The notes below the pieces were generated by a model that saw only the letters and a program-made list of their open reading frames with translations, was not told the DNA's origin and did not search any database. 64,000 nt of DNA, taken from assembly GCA_037349105.1 (NCBI GenBank), contig JAYJMM010000102.1:930001-994000 (forward strand), in the 5' to 3' direction. How positions within the stretch are numbered: position 1 is the stretch's first letter; every line of letters begins with the position of its first letter. Shown here in pieces: positions 1 to 11,500 of this stretch. Source of the stretch: Limnomonas spitsbergensis. Lineage: Eukaryota > Chlorophyta > Chlorophyceae > Chlamydomonadales. The translations under genes and the position numbers were made by a program.

Positions 1-1733
1 ACCCTTACCTTCTGACCCTCACGCGCTGCACGATCCTCAACCCTCAACCCTTACCTTCTGACCCTCACGCGCTGCACGATCCTCAACCCATAACCCTAAA
101 CTTCGAACCCTCACGCGCTGCACGATCCTCAACCCTCAACCCTTACCTTCCGACCCTCACGCGCTGCACGATCCTCAACCCTCAAGCCTAAACTTCTGAC
201 CCTCACGCGCTGCACGATCCTCAACCCTCAACCCTTACCTTCTGACCCTCACGCGCTGCACGATCCTCAACCCTCAACCCTTACCTTCTGACCCTCACGC
301 GCTGCACGATCCTCAACCCTCAACCCTTACCTTCTGACCCTCACGCGCTGCACGATCCTCAACCCATAACCCTAAACTTCGAACCCTCACGCGCTGCACG
401 ATCCTCAACCCTCAACCCTTACCTTCTGACCCTCACGCGCTGCACGATCCTCAACCCTCAACCCTTACCTTCTGACCCTCACGCGCTGCACGATCCTCAA
501 CCCATAACCCTAAACTTCTGACCCTCAAGCGCTGCACGATCCTCAACCCTCAACCCTTACCTTCTGACCCTCACGCGCTGCACGATCCTCAACCCTCAAC
601 CCTTACCTTCTGACCCTCACGCGCTGCACGATCCTCAACCCATAACCCTAAACTTCGAACCCTCACGCGCTGCACGATCCTCAAAACTCAACCCTTACCT
701 TCTGACCCTCACGCGCTGCACGATCCTCAACCCTCAACCCTTACCTTCTGACCCTCACGCGCTGCACGATCCTCAACCCATAACCCTAAACTTCTGACCC
801 TCAAGCGCTGCACGATCCTCAACCCTCAACCCTTAACTTCCAACCATCACGCGCTGTACGATCCTAACCCTAAACCCTAAACTTCCAACCCTCAAGCGCT
901 GCACAATCCTCAACCCTCAACCCTAAACTTCAAACCCTCACGCTCTGCACAATCCTCAACCCTCGACCCTAACTTCCGACCCTCACGCGCTGCACGATGC
1001 TCAACCCTCAACCCTAAACTTCTGAACCTCACGCGCTGCACGATCCTCAACCCTCAACTTCCAACCCTCACGCGCTGCACAATCCTCAACTCTCAACCCT
1101 CAACTTCAAACCCTCACGCGCTGCACAATCCTCAACCCTCCTCAACCCTAAACTTCCAACCCACACGCGCTGCACGATCCTCAACCCTCAACCCTTAACT
1201 TCCAACCGTCACATGCTGCACGATCCTCAACCCTCAACCCTTAACTTCAAACCGTCACACGCTGCACGATCCTCAACCCTAAACCCTAAACTTCCAACCC
1301 ACACGCGCTGCATAATCCTGAACCCAAAACCCTAATCTGCCGACCCTCACGCGCTGCACGATGCTCAACCCTCAACCCTAACTTCCGACCCTCACGCGCT
1401 GCACGATGCTCAACCCTCAACCCTTAACTTCCAACCCTCACGTGCTGCACAATCCTCAACCCTAAACACTAAACTTCGGAACCTCACGCGCTGCACGATG
1501 CTCAACCCTCAACCCTAACTTCCGACCCTCACGCGCTGCACGATGCTCAACCCTCAACCCTTAACTTCCAACCCTCACGTGCTGCACAATCCTCAACCCT
1601 AAACACTAAACTTCGGAACCTCACGCGCTGCACGATGCTCAACCCTCAACCCTAACTTCCGACCCTCACGCGCTGCACGATCCTCAACTCTCAACCCTTA
1701 ACTTCAAACCCTCACGCGCTGCACGATCCTCCA
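1..1733. repeat. 46-bp tandem array in an SMC5 intron with telomere-like variants
   Basis: About 38 head-to-tail copies of a unit near 46 bp whose core on the plus strand is CTCACGCGCTGCACGATCCT, followed by a CAACCCT-rich spacer. It starts within about 20 bp of the SMC5 exon 20 donor and continues off the left edge. Units at 1-800 are nearly identical; units at 800-1733 are more diverged. Some spacers read CCCTAAACCCTAAA (about 868-882), the plant and algal telomere heptamer, but only one or two heptamers in a row. On the SMC5 strand each unit carries CGCGTGAGGG, resembling the nearby donor GTGAGG, so a splice-donor origin is possible but less clear than for other arrays. Confidence 0.9.
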
Positions 1734-1747
1734 CCTTTTATCCTCAC

Positions 1748-4700
1748 CAGCATCACCATTCTCGCTTTGAGCCTTTCCATCTCTTGCTTCAAGGCAGGCT
1801 CGCTTTCCTTCGGGCTGGGCTTCCTCAGTTCATTGGCCAGGTTCTTTTCCTTGATGATATACATCTTCTTCAGCTCCCCTTTCCTGCAAAGGCAGCAAGG
1901 GCAAGAGGCAGGGAGGCGAGGGGCTGTGAGGTGGTGTGAGGTGGTGTGAGGTGGTGTGGCAGAATAAGCAGCGGCGTCCCCCTTCCTGCAAAGGCAACAA
2001 CGGCAGGAGGTAGGGAGGCGAGGTGGTGTGAGGTGGTGTGAGGTGGTGTGAGGTGGTGTGAGGTGGTGTGAGGTGGTTTGAGGTGGTGTGGCAGGGTAAG
2101 CAGCGGCGTCCCCCTTCCTGCAAAGGAAACAAGGGCAGCAAGGGCAAGAGGCGAGGTGGTTTGAGGTGGTGTGGCAGGGTAAGCAGCGACGTCCCCCTTC
2201 CTGCAAAGGAAGCAAGGGCAGCAAGGGCAAGAGGCGAGGTGGTTTGAGGTGGTGTGGCAGGATAAGCAGCGGCGTCCCTCTTCCTGCAAAGGCAGCAAGG
2301 GCAGCAAGGGCAAGAGGCGAGGTGGTTTGAGGTGGTGTGGCAGGGTAAGCAGCGGCGTCACCCTTCCTGCAAAGGAAGCAAGGGCAGCAAGGGCAAGAGG
2401 CGAGGTGGTTTGAGGTGGTGTGGCAGGGTAAGCAGCGGCGTCCCCCTTCCTGCAAAGGAAACAAGGGCAGCAAGGGCAAGAGGCGAGGTGGTTTGAGGTG
2501 GTGTGGCAGGGTAAGCGGCGGCGTCCCCCTTCCTGCAAAGGAAGCAAGGGCAGCAAGGGCAAGAGGCGAGGTGGTTTGAGGTGGTGTGGCAGGGTAAGCA
2601 GCGGCGTCCCCCTTCCTGCAAAGGAAGCAAGGGCAGCAAGGGCAAGAGGCGAGGTGGTTTGAGGTGGTGTGGCAGGATAAGCAGCGACGTCCCCCTTCCT
2701 GCAAAGGCAGCAAGGGCAGCAAGGGCAAGAGGCGAGGTGGTGTGAGGTGGTGTGGCAGGGTAAGCAGCGGCGTCCCCCTTCCTGCAAAGGCAACAAGGGC
2801 AGCAAGGGCAAGAGGCGAGGTGGTTTGAGGTGGTGTGGCAGGGTAAGCAGCGACGTCCCCCTTCCTGCAAAGGAAACAAGGGCAGCAAGGGCAAGAGGCG
2901 AGGTGGTTTGAGGTGGTGTGGCAGGGTAAGCAGCGGCGTCCCCCTTCCTGCAAAGGAAGCAAGGGCAGCAAGGGCAAGAGGCGAGGTGGTTTGAGGTGGT
3001 GTGGCAGGGTAAGCAGCGACGTCCCCCTTCCTGCAAAGGAAGCAAGGGCAGCAAGGGCAAGAGGCGAGGTGGTGTGAGGTGGTGTGGCAGGGTAAGCAGC
3101 GACGTCCCCCTTCCTGCAAAGGCAACAAGGGCAGCAAGGGCAAGAGGCGAGGTGGTTTGAGGTGGTGTGGCAGGGTAAGCAGCGACGTCCCCCTTCCTGC
3201 AAAGGAAGCAAGGGCAGCAAGGGCAAGAGGCGAGGTGGTTTGAGGTGGTGTGGCAGGGTAAGCAGCGACGTCCCCCTTCCTGCAAAGGAAACAAGGGCAG
3301 CAAGGGCAAGAGGCGAGGTGGTTTGAGGTGGTGTGGCAGGGTAAGCAGCGACGTCCCCCTTCCTGCAAAGGAAACAAGGGCAGCAAGGGCAAGAGGCGAG
3401 GTGGTTTGAGGTGGTGTGGCAGGGTAAGCAGCGACGTCCCCCTTCCTGCAAAGGAAGCAAGGGCAGCAAGGGCAAGAGGCGAGGTGGTTTGAGGTGGTGT
3501 GGCAGGGTAAGCAGCGACGTCCCCCTTCCTGCAAAGGAAGCAAGGGCAGCAAGGGCAAGAGGCGAGGTGGTTTGAGGTGGTGTGGCAGGGTAAGCAGCGA
3601 CGTCCCCCTTCCTGCAAAGGAAGCAAGGGCAGCAAGGGCAAGAGGCGAGGTGGTTTGAGGTGGTGTGGCAGGGTAAGCAGCGACGTCCCCCTTCCTGCAA
3701 AGGAAACAAGGGCAGCAAGGGCAAGAGGCGAGGTGGTTTGAGGTGGTGTGGCAGGGTAAGCAGCGACGTCCCCCTTCCTGCAAAGGAAACAAGGGCAGCA
3801 AGGGCAAGAGGCGAGGTGGTTTGAGGTGGTGTGGCAGGGTAAGCAGCGACGTCCCCCTTCCTGCAAAGGAAGCAAGGGCAGCAAGGGCAAGAGGCGAGGT
3901 GGTGTGAGGTGGTGTGGCAGGGTAAGCAGCGGCGTCCCCCTTCCTGCAAAGGCAACAAGGGCAGCAAGGGCAAGAGGCGAGGTGGTTTGAGGTGGTGTGG
4001 CAGGGTAAGCAGCGACGTCCCCCTTCCTGCAAAGGAAGCAAGGGCAGCAAGGGCAAGAGGCGAGGTGGTTTGAGGTGGTGTGGCAGGGTAAGCAGCGGCG
4101 TCCCCCTTCCTGCAAAGGAAGCAAGGGCAGCAAGGGCAAGAGGCGAGGTAATTTGAGGTGGTGTGGCAGGGTAAGCAGCGACGTCCCCCTTCCTGCAAAG
4201 GAAGCAAGGGCAGCAAGGGCAAGAGGCGAGGTGGTGTGAGGTGGTGTGGCAGGGTAAGCAGCGACGTCCCCCTTCCTGCAAAGGCAACAAGGGCAGCAAG
4301 GGCAAGAGGCGAGGTGGTTTGAGGTGGTGTGGCAGGGTAAGCAGCGACGTCCCCCTTCCTGCAAAGGCAACAAGGGCAGCAAGGGCAAGAGGCGAGGTAA
4401 TTTGAGGTGGTGTGGCAGGGTAAGCAGCGACGTCCCCCTTCCTGCAAAGGAAGCAAGGGCAGCAAGGGCAAGAGGCGAGGTGGTTTGAGGTGGTGTGGCA
4501 GGGTAAGCAGCGACGTCCCCCTTCCTGCAAAGGCAACAAGGGCAGCAAGGGCAAGAGGCGAGGTGGTTTGAGGTGGTGTGGCAGAGTAAGCAGCGACGTC
4601 CCCCTTCCTGCAAAGGAAACAAGGGCAGCAAGGGCAAGAGGCGAGGTGGTTTGAGGTGGTGTGGCAGGGTAAGCAGCGACGTCCCCCTTCCTGCAAAGGC

Positions 4701-5533
4701 AACAAGGGCAGCAAGGGCAAGAGGCGAGGTGGTTTGAGGTGGTGTGGCAGAGTAAGCAGCGACGTCCCCCTTCCTGCAAAGGAAACAAGGGCAGCAAGGG
4801 CAAGAGGCGAGGTGGTGTGAGGTGGTGTGAGGTGGTATGGCAGAGTAAGCAGTGGTACAAGGTACCAGGGTCTGAGGTTGTACGATGGCAGAAAGTGGCG
4901 AGGTGGGGTAATGTGAGGTGGGTGAGGTGAGGTACGTGTGGAGGGAGGGAGGTTGTGCGGCAAGACAAGGTGGGATGAAGGAAGGTGAGGTAGTGTGAGG
5001 TTAAGTAGGGTGGGATGAGGCAAGGTGAGGTGGGGTGACGTGAGGTGAATTGGGGCGGATGAGAAGAGGGGAGGTTGTCAACGCCCCAGGGGGCTTTATT
5101 TTATACCAGTATGTGACAACAAAAATGTATTCTATATTATGACAAAAATGTATTGATGCCAGTGCACTGCACCCAACCGACTTGCACTCACTTCCCAATG
5201 ACTTTTTCAATCTCGGCTACCACCTTGTTCAACTGAGCCGCTAGTGCATCGTGTCGGCCGCGCAGCACTTGCGAGGCGGCAGTCAGCTCATTGATCTCCT
5301 GGCCCAGCCTGGCCCTCTCCTGGACAGCGGCGAGAGGCAGTGGGCAGTAAGAGGAGGTGAAGTAGGGGGGGGGGGGGAATAGCAGGTGCAGCAGAGGGGG
5401 GGAAACAGCAACTGAATGCACACCCACACACACACAATTGTGACAGGTATAGGGCAGTAAGAGGACGTGCAGCAGGGGGGGGGGGGGGGGGCGACAGGTA
5501 TGTATAAAACTGTGGGGGGGGCAACCGCACCTG

Positions 5534-5564
<31 letters not shown>

Positions 5565-8500
5565 TTGTGCAAGGTATTGGACAGGAAGAGGAGGTACAGC
5601 AGCATGGAGAGGAGCAACATCTGCTGACTGCACACACACGCTTGCATATCAGTGTCATGTCAGGTGCACACCCTTTGGGGGGCCTAGCCGGCAGTACCCA
5701 GATGGCCGATGGGGCCCAAACCGCGACCGGCCTACAGGCGGTGGCCCAAGCATCAGGGCGTGCTGCGAAAGTTTTTTTTTGCTGCAGGCATGGAAGTTGC
5801 TGAATTGCAGCGTATGCGCAAGTTTAGTGACAATGCTGCATATTCCGCTTCCTTGAGCTCCCTCCAGACGAGACCCACATTTGGTACCCGGGTAACTTCA
5901 CCTAGTGCCCCCTGCTTTTATCAGGGGCTATAACCTAGGGATCTAGATCAGGGGCTAAAACCTAGGGATCTAGATCTAAAAAAAGCTGGTGCCCCTCCAA
6001 GGTCCCACCCACCCCAACACAAAAACAATGCTCTGTCCAACTCTCACTTCCCCACAACCTCCAAACACCCTTCCAGATAAGACTACGAAGACATCGCACA
6101 CACTACATACTGTCCATGCATGACCACATCGCATGACCACGACCTTGCCGCACTAGCCTCAATCAGCCCTGGCATGACAACATCGCATGACCACGACCTT
6201 GCCGCACTAGCCTCAATCAGCCCTGGCATGACAACATCGCATGACCACGACCTTGCCGCACTAGCCTCAATCAGCCCTGGCATGACCACATCGCATGACC
6301 ACGACCTTGCCGCACTAGCCTCAATCAGCCCTGGCATAACCACATCGCATGACCACGACCTTGCCGCACTAGCCTCAATCAGCCCTGGCATGACCACATC
6401 GCATGACCACGACCTTGCCGCACTAGCCTCAATCAGCCCTGGCATGACCACATCGCATGACCACGACCTTGCCGCACTAGCCTCAATCAGCCCTGGCATG
6501 ACATCGCATGACCACGACCTTGCCGCACTAGCCTCAATCAGCCCTGGCATGACCACATCGCATGACCACGACCTTGCCGCACTAGCCTCAATCAGCCCTG
6601 GCATAACCACATCGCATGACCACGACCTTGCCGCACTAGCCTCAATCAGCCCTGGCATGACCACATCGCATGACCACGACCTTGCCGCACTAGCCTCAAT
6701 CAGCCCTGGCATAACCACATCGCACGACCACGACCTTGCCACACTAGCCTCAATCAGCCCTGGCATGACATCGCATGACCACGACCTTGCCGCACTAGCC
6801 TCAATCAGCCCTGGCATGACCACATCGCATGACCACGACCTTGCCGCACTAGCCTCAATCAGCCCTGGCATGACATCGCATGACCACGACCTTGCCGCAC
6901 TAGCCTCAATCAGCCCTGGCATGACCACATCGCATGACCACGACCTTGCAGCACTAGCCTCAATCAGCCCTGGCATGACCACATCGCATGACCACGACCT
7001 TGCCGCACTAGCCTCAATCAGCCCTGACATGACATCGCATGACCACGACCTTGCCGCACTAGCCTCAATCAGCCCTGGCATGACCACATCGCATGACCAC
7101 GACCTTGCCGCACTAGCCTCAATCAGCCCTGGCATGACATCGCATGACCACGACCTTGCCGCACTAGCCTCAATCAGCCCTGGCATGACCACATCGCATG
7201 ACCACGACCTTGCCGCACTAGCCTCAATCAGCCCTGGCATAACCACATCGCATGACCACGACCTTGCAGCACTAGCCTCAATCAGCCCTGGCATGACCAC
7301 ATCGCATGACCACGACCTTGCCGCACTAGCCTCAATCAGCCCTGGCATAACCACATCGCACGACCACGACCTTGCCACACTAGCCTCAATCAGCCCTGGC
7401 ATGACATCGCATGACCACGACCTTGCCGCACTAGCCTCAATCAGCCCTGGCATGACCACATCGCATGACCACGACCTTGCCGCACTAGCCTCAATCAGCC
7501 CTGGCATGACATCGCATGACCACGACCTTGCCGCACTAGCCTCAATCAGCCCTGGCATGACCACATCGCATGACCACGACCTTGCAGCACTAGCCTCAAT
7601 CAGCCCTGGCATGACCACATCGCATGACCACGACCTTGCCGCACTAGCCTCAATCAGCCCTGGCATGACATCGCATGACCACGACCTTGCCACACTAGCC
7701 TCAATCAGCCCTGGCATGACCACATCGCATGACCACGACCTTGCCGCACTAGCCTCAATCAGCCCTGGCATGACCACATCGCATGACCACGACCTTGCCG
7801 CACTAGCCTCAATCAGCCCTGGCATGACATCGCATGACCACGACCTTGCCACACTAGCCTCAATCAGCCCTGGCATGACCACATCGCATGACCACGAACT
7901 TGCTGCACTAGCCTCAATCAGCCCTGGCATGACCAAATCGCATGACCACGACCTTGCCGCACTAGCCTCAATCAGCCCTGGCATAACGAGATTGCAATGC
8001 ACCAGGCCCCTCTGTGACCTCACCACAAGCATCGTGTTCTTCAGTTCCTCCAGCCTCGCCTTGTCGTTAGCGACCCCGGTGTCCATGTCCCCAGCCAGGA
8101 TGTTCGCTTTCATCGTATCCTTCACCTAGGGCAGCAGAAAGTTCGACAAGGAAACCACCCTTTACAAATAACCCTTGTTTGATTCCTGTACCTTTCCGCA
8201 AAGGAATAATGGTTAGATGAGAACCACTATTGAGGAACCGATGTTGGATGTAAGAGGGCTGAGGGTGGTTAGACTTCTCACACCAAAATGATACCACACG
8301 GACACTTTCAAACCGTATCAGATCACTTTCAAACACAAGGGCATAAGCATACATGTTCCTGCGGGGACCAGTGTTGATTAAGGCGCGCACAGAGCCAACT
8401 ACGTCAGGTAACTGCGCGGCCATTACTGTGCCGAAGGAGAACAAATTGTTTCACCCGCCCCCCTAAACACATTGTTTCACCCGCCCCCCTAAACACATTG

Positions 8501-11500
8501 TTTCACCCCCCCCCCCCTCTATTTCAGCCTCACCTGAGTGCTGGAGGCGCTCTTGTTGTAATGTGAGCGGGACCTCTGGTAGCGAGTGCCTTCCATGTAC
8601 ACATCAAGATTGTCTGCCTTTCCCATGGCACGGATAATATCCGCCTGCCGTGGGAGGGGAGTGGGAGAGGCAGGGGTTGGGTGGGAGAAAAAGGGGTCAA
8701 ATCGGAGAGGGAGGGGTCGAATGGGAGAGGCAGGGGGTGGGTGGGAGAGGCAGGGGTCGAATGGGAGAGGCAGGGGATGGGTGGGAGAGGGAGGGGTCGA
8801 ATGGGAGAGGCAGGGGTTGGGCGGGAGAAAAAGGGGTCGAATCGGAGAGGGAGGAGTCGAATGGGAGAGGCAGGGGGTGGGTGGGAGAGGCAGGGGCTGG
8901 GTGGGAGAGGAAGGGTCAAATGGGAGAGGCAGGGGTCGAATGGGAGAGGGAGGGGTCGAATGGGAGAGGCAGGGGGTGGGTGGGAGAGGCAGGGGATGGG
9001 TGGGAGAGGGAGGGGTCGAATGGGAGAGGCAGGGGTCGAATGGGAGAGGCAGGGGTCGAATGAGAAAGGCAGGGGGTGGGTGGGAGAGGCAGGGGTCAAA
9101 TGGGAGAGGCAGGGGTCGAATGAGAGAGGGAGGGGTCGAATGGGAGAGGCAGGGGTTGGGTGGGAGAAAAAGGGGTCGAATCGGAGAGGGAGGTGTCGAA
9201 TGGGAGAGGCAGGGGGTGGGTGGGAGAGGCAGGGGTCGAATGGGAGAGGCAGGGGTCGAATGAGAGAGGGAGGGGTCGAATGGGAGAGGCAGGGGTTGGG
9301 CGGGAGAAAAAGGGGTCGAATCGGAGAGGGAGGAGTCGAATGGGAGAGGCAGGGGGTGGGTGGGAGAGGCAGGGGCTGGGTGGGAGAGGGAGGGGCTGGG
9401 TGGGAGAGGCAGGGGTCGAATGGGAGAGGGAGGGGTCAAATGGGAGAGGCAGGGGGTGGGTGGGAGAGGCAGGGGATGGGTGGGAGAGGGAGGAGTCGAA
9501 TGGGAGAGGCAGGGGGTGGGTGGGAGAGGCAGGGGTCGAATGGGAGAGGCAGGGGTTAAATGGGAGAGGCAGGGGGTGGGAGGGAGAGGCAGGGGATGGG
9601 TGGGAGAGGGAGGAGTCGAATGGGAGAGGCAGGGGGTGGGTGGGAGAGGCAGGGGTCGAATGGGAGAGGCAGGGGTTAAATGGGAGAGGCAGGGGTTAAA
9701 TGGGAGAGGCAGGGGATGGGTGGGAGAGGCAGGGGATGGGTGGGAGAGGTAGGGGTCGAATGGGAGAGGCAAGGGTCGAATGGGAGAGGCAGGGGTCGAA
9801 TGGGAGAGGCAGGGGTCGAATCGGAGAGGCAGGGGTCGAATGGGAGAGGCAGGGGCGGAATGGGAGAGGCAGGGGTCGAATGGGAGAGGCAGGGGTCAAA
9901 TGGGAGAGGGAGGGGTCGAATGGGAGAGGGAGGGGTCGAATGGGAGAGGCAGGGGTTGGGTGGGAGAGGCAGGGGGTGGGTGAGAGAGGAAAAGGTCGGG
10001 TGAGAGGTAGGGGTCGGGTGAGAGGTAGGGGTCGGGTGAGAGACGGATTGAATGAAAGACGCTGGAGCTGGGTGGGAGAGGGAGGGGGTGAGTGGGAGAG
10101 GGAGGAGAGTGGGAGAGGCAGGGTTTTTGTGGGAGAGGAAGGGGTTGAATGGGAGACGCAGTGGTTGGGTGGGAGAGGAGGGGGGTGAATGGAAGACACA
10201 GGGGCTGGGTGGGAGGGGGAGGGGTCGAGGAGAGCAGAGAGGGGGTAGGGTTTGGGAGGCGGTGCATAAGGCACGAGGGCGTGTGTGGGGGGGGGGGGGG
10301 GGGGGGAGTGCAGGAGTTGCATGACAGGAGGCAGACCAAGGCGGGAGTGGCGGGGCCCATCAAGAACGGGAGCCAACACCTCCTGATTGCAGTTCCGAAC
10401 AGTGACCTTTGTTTTCTCAATCCCACACCTGACTCAGCTGCGGAATTATGAGGAAGCTGGCGATGTCCGAATTGTAGAAGTTCCTAAGCATCTAAGAAAA
10501 ACAGCAGGCCAGATCCTGAATGGGCGGCAACACCTCCTGATTGTAGTCCCTAACAGTAAACTTTGTTCCCTCATTCCTGCAGCCGGGCTCGTCAAGAACG
10601 GGAGCCAACACCTCCTGATTGCAGTTCCTAAGAGTGCCGATGTGGCAACCTTTCCTCAACCCTGCAGCTGGATCCTAACCTATGTTTCCTCAGCCCCATG
10701 CCCAGCCTATCCATGCCCATGCAATAAGCATGGTCCTGTGTACACACACACACGTCCCCTCTCCAGCAAGGTTCACTGCCCCTGCACATTTTCCAACACT
10801 GTCCCTGCAGAGAGTGCAGACCTGCATCCCCCTCCCCTCTGCCACCCCTTCAGCCCATGCAGGCCCCTGCAATGAGTGTGGCCCAGTACCAGTGCTGTGC
10901 CGATTACGGTCCTTACGGTGGCTGGATTACATGGCTGAGTTTCAGTCACCGTAATTTCAAGGAATATTCAGCTACTTCTATGAGTCATGGACTGAAAGAC
11001 TCGGACAGAATTTATGAATTATGGCGCAAACGCACAGCACTGCCCAGTAGCCCTCTCCACCTACACAGACCTTAGGTCCATGTCGGAGCACAGCAGGTAG
11101 CAGAAATGTTTATGAGTAAGTGTTTTAAAACAACGCCCCCCCTTCCCCCCTCTGCCTATCCACACCTCCAGCACGTCCAGGTCCCTTTTTGGGTGGCAGA
11201 TCATGGTGCGGTTGATGTGGTGGATATCTTTGAGGACGTGCTTCACCCTGCCTGGCGCTTGGATCACCTAATAGCGGGACAGGGGAGGGGGAGGGATCAC
11301 CTGTCAGCCAGGTGGGTCCGGGCAGGGTAAGGGGTCAGCGGGACAGAGCAGAGCGGCATTATGAGCGGGGGGCCAGAGGGGCAAGGCAGGGCTCAGTAGG
11401 ACAGGGCAGGCTCGGCGGGCAGGGGTGTTGAGGGTGGTGGGGCGGGGAGGTGCAGGTACACAAGGAAGGTGTGAGCGGGCAGCTTGAGGTACCAAGCGAA

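Noticed and set aside
1..1733. A chromosome end or true telomere
   Set aside because: CCCTAAA occurs only once or twice in a row, within a 46-bp unit that lacks it in most copies, and the SMC5 gene must continue to the left.
1712..5023. Overlapping minus-strand open frames of 759-1,103 codons
   Set aside because: They are the same 83-bp array read in three frames; only the last 45 codons of one of them are an SMC5 exon.
6120..8129. A 669-codon plus-strand open frame of 18-residue HDHDLAAL repeats
   Set aside because: The minus strand of the same units is equally open and is continuous with SMC5 exon 18. Open frames on both strands come from a stop-free unit whose length is a multiple of three, not from a gene.
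9680..10379. Open frames rich in GRGRMGEAG or LPLPPTPCLSH repeats as proteins
   Set aside because: They are the 20-bp polypurine array read in several frames of both strands, just upstream of an SMC5 acceptor.
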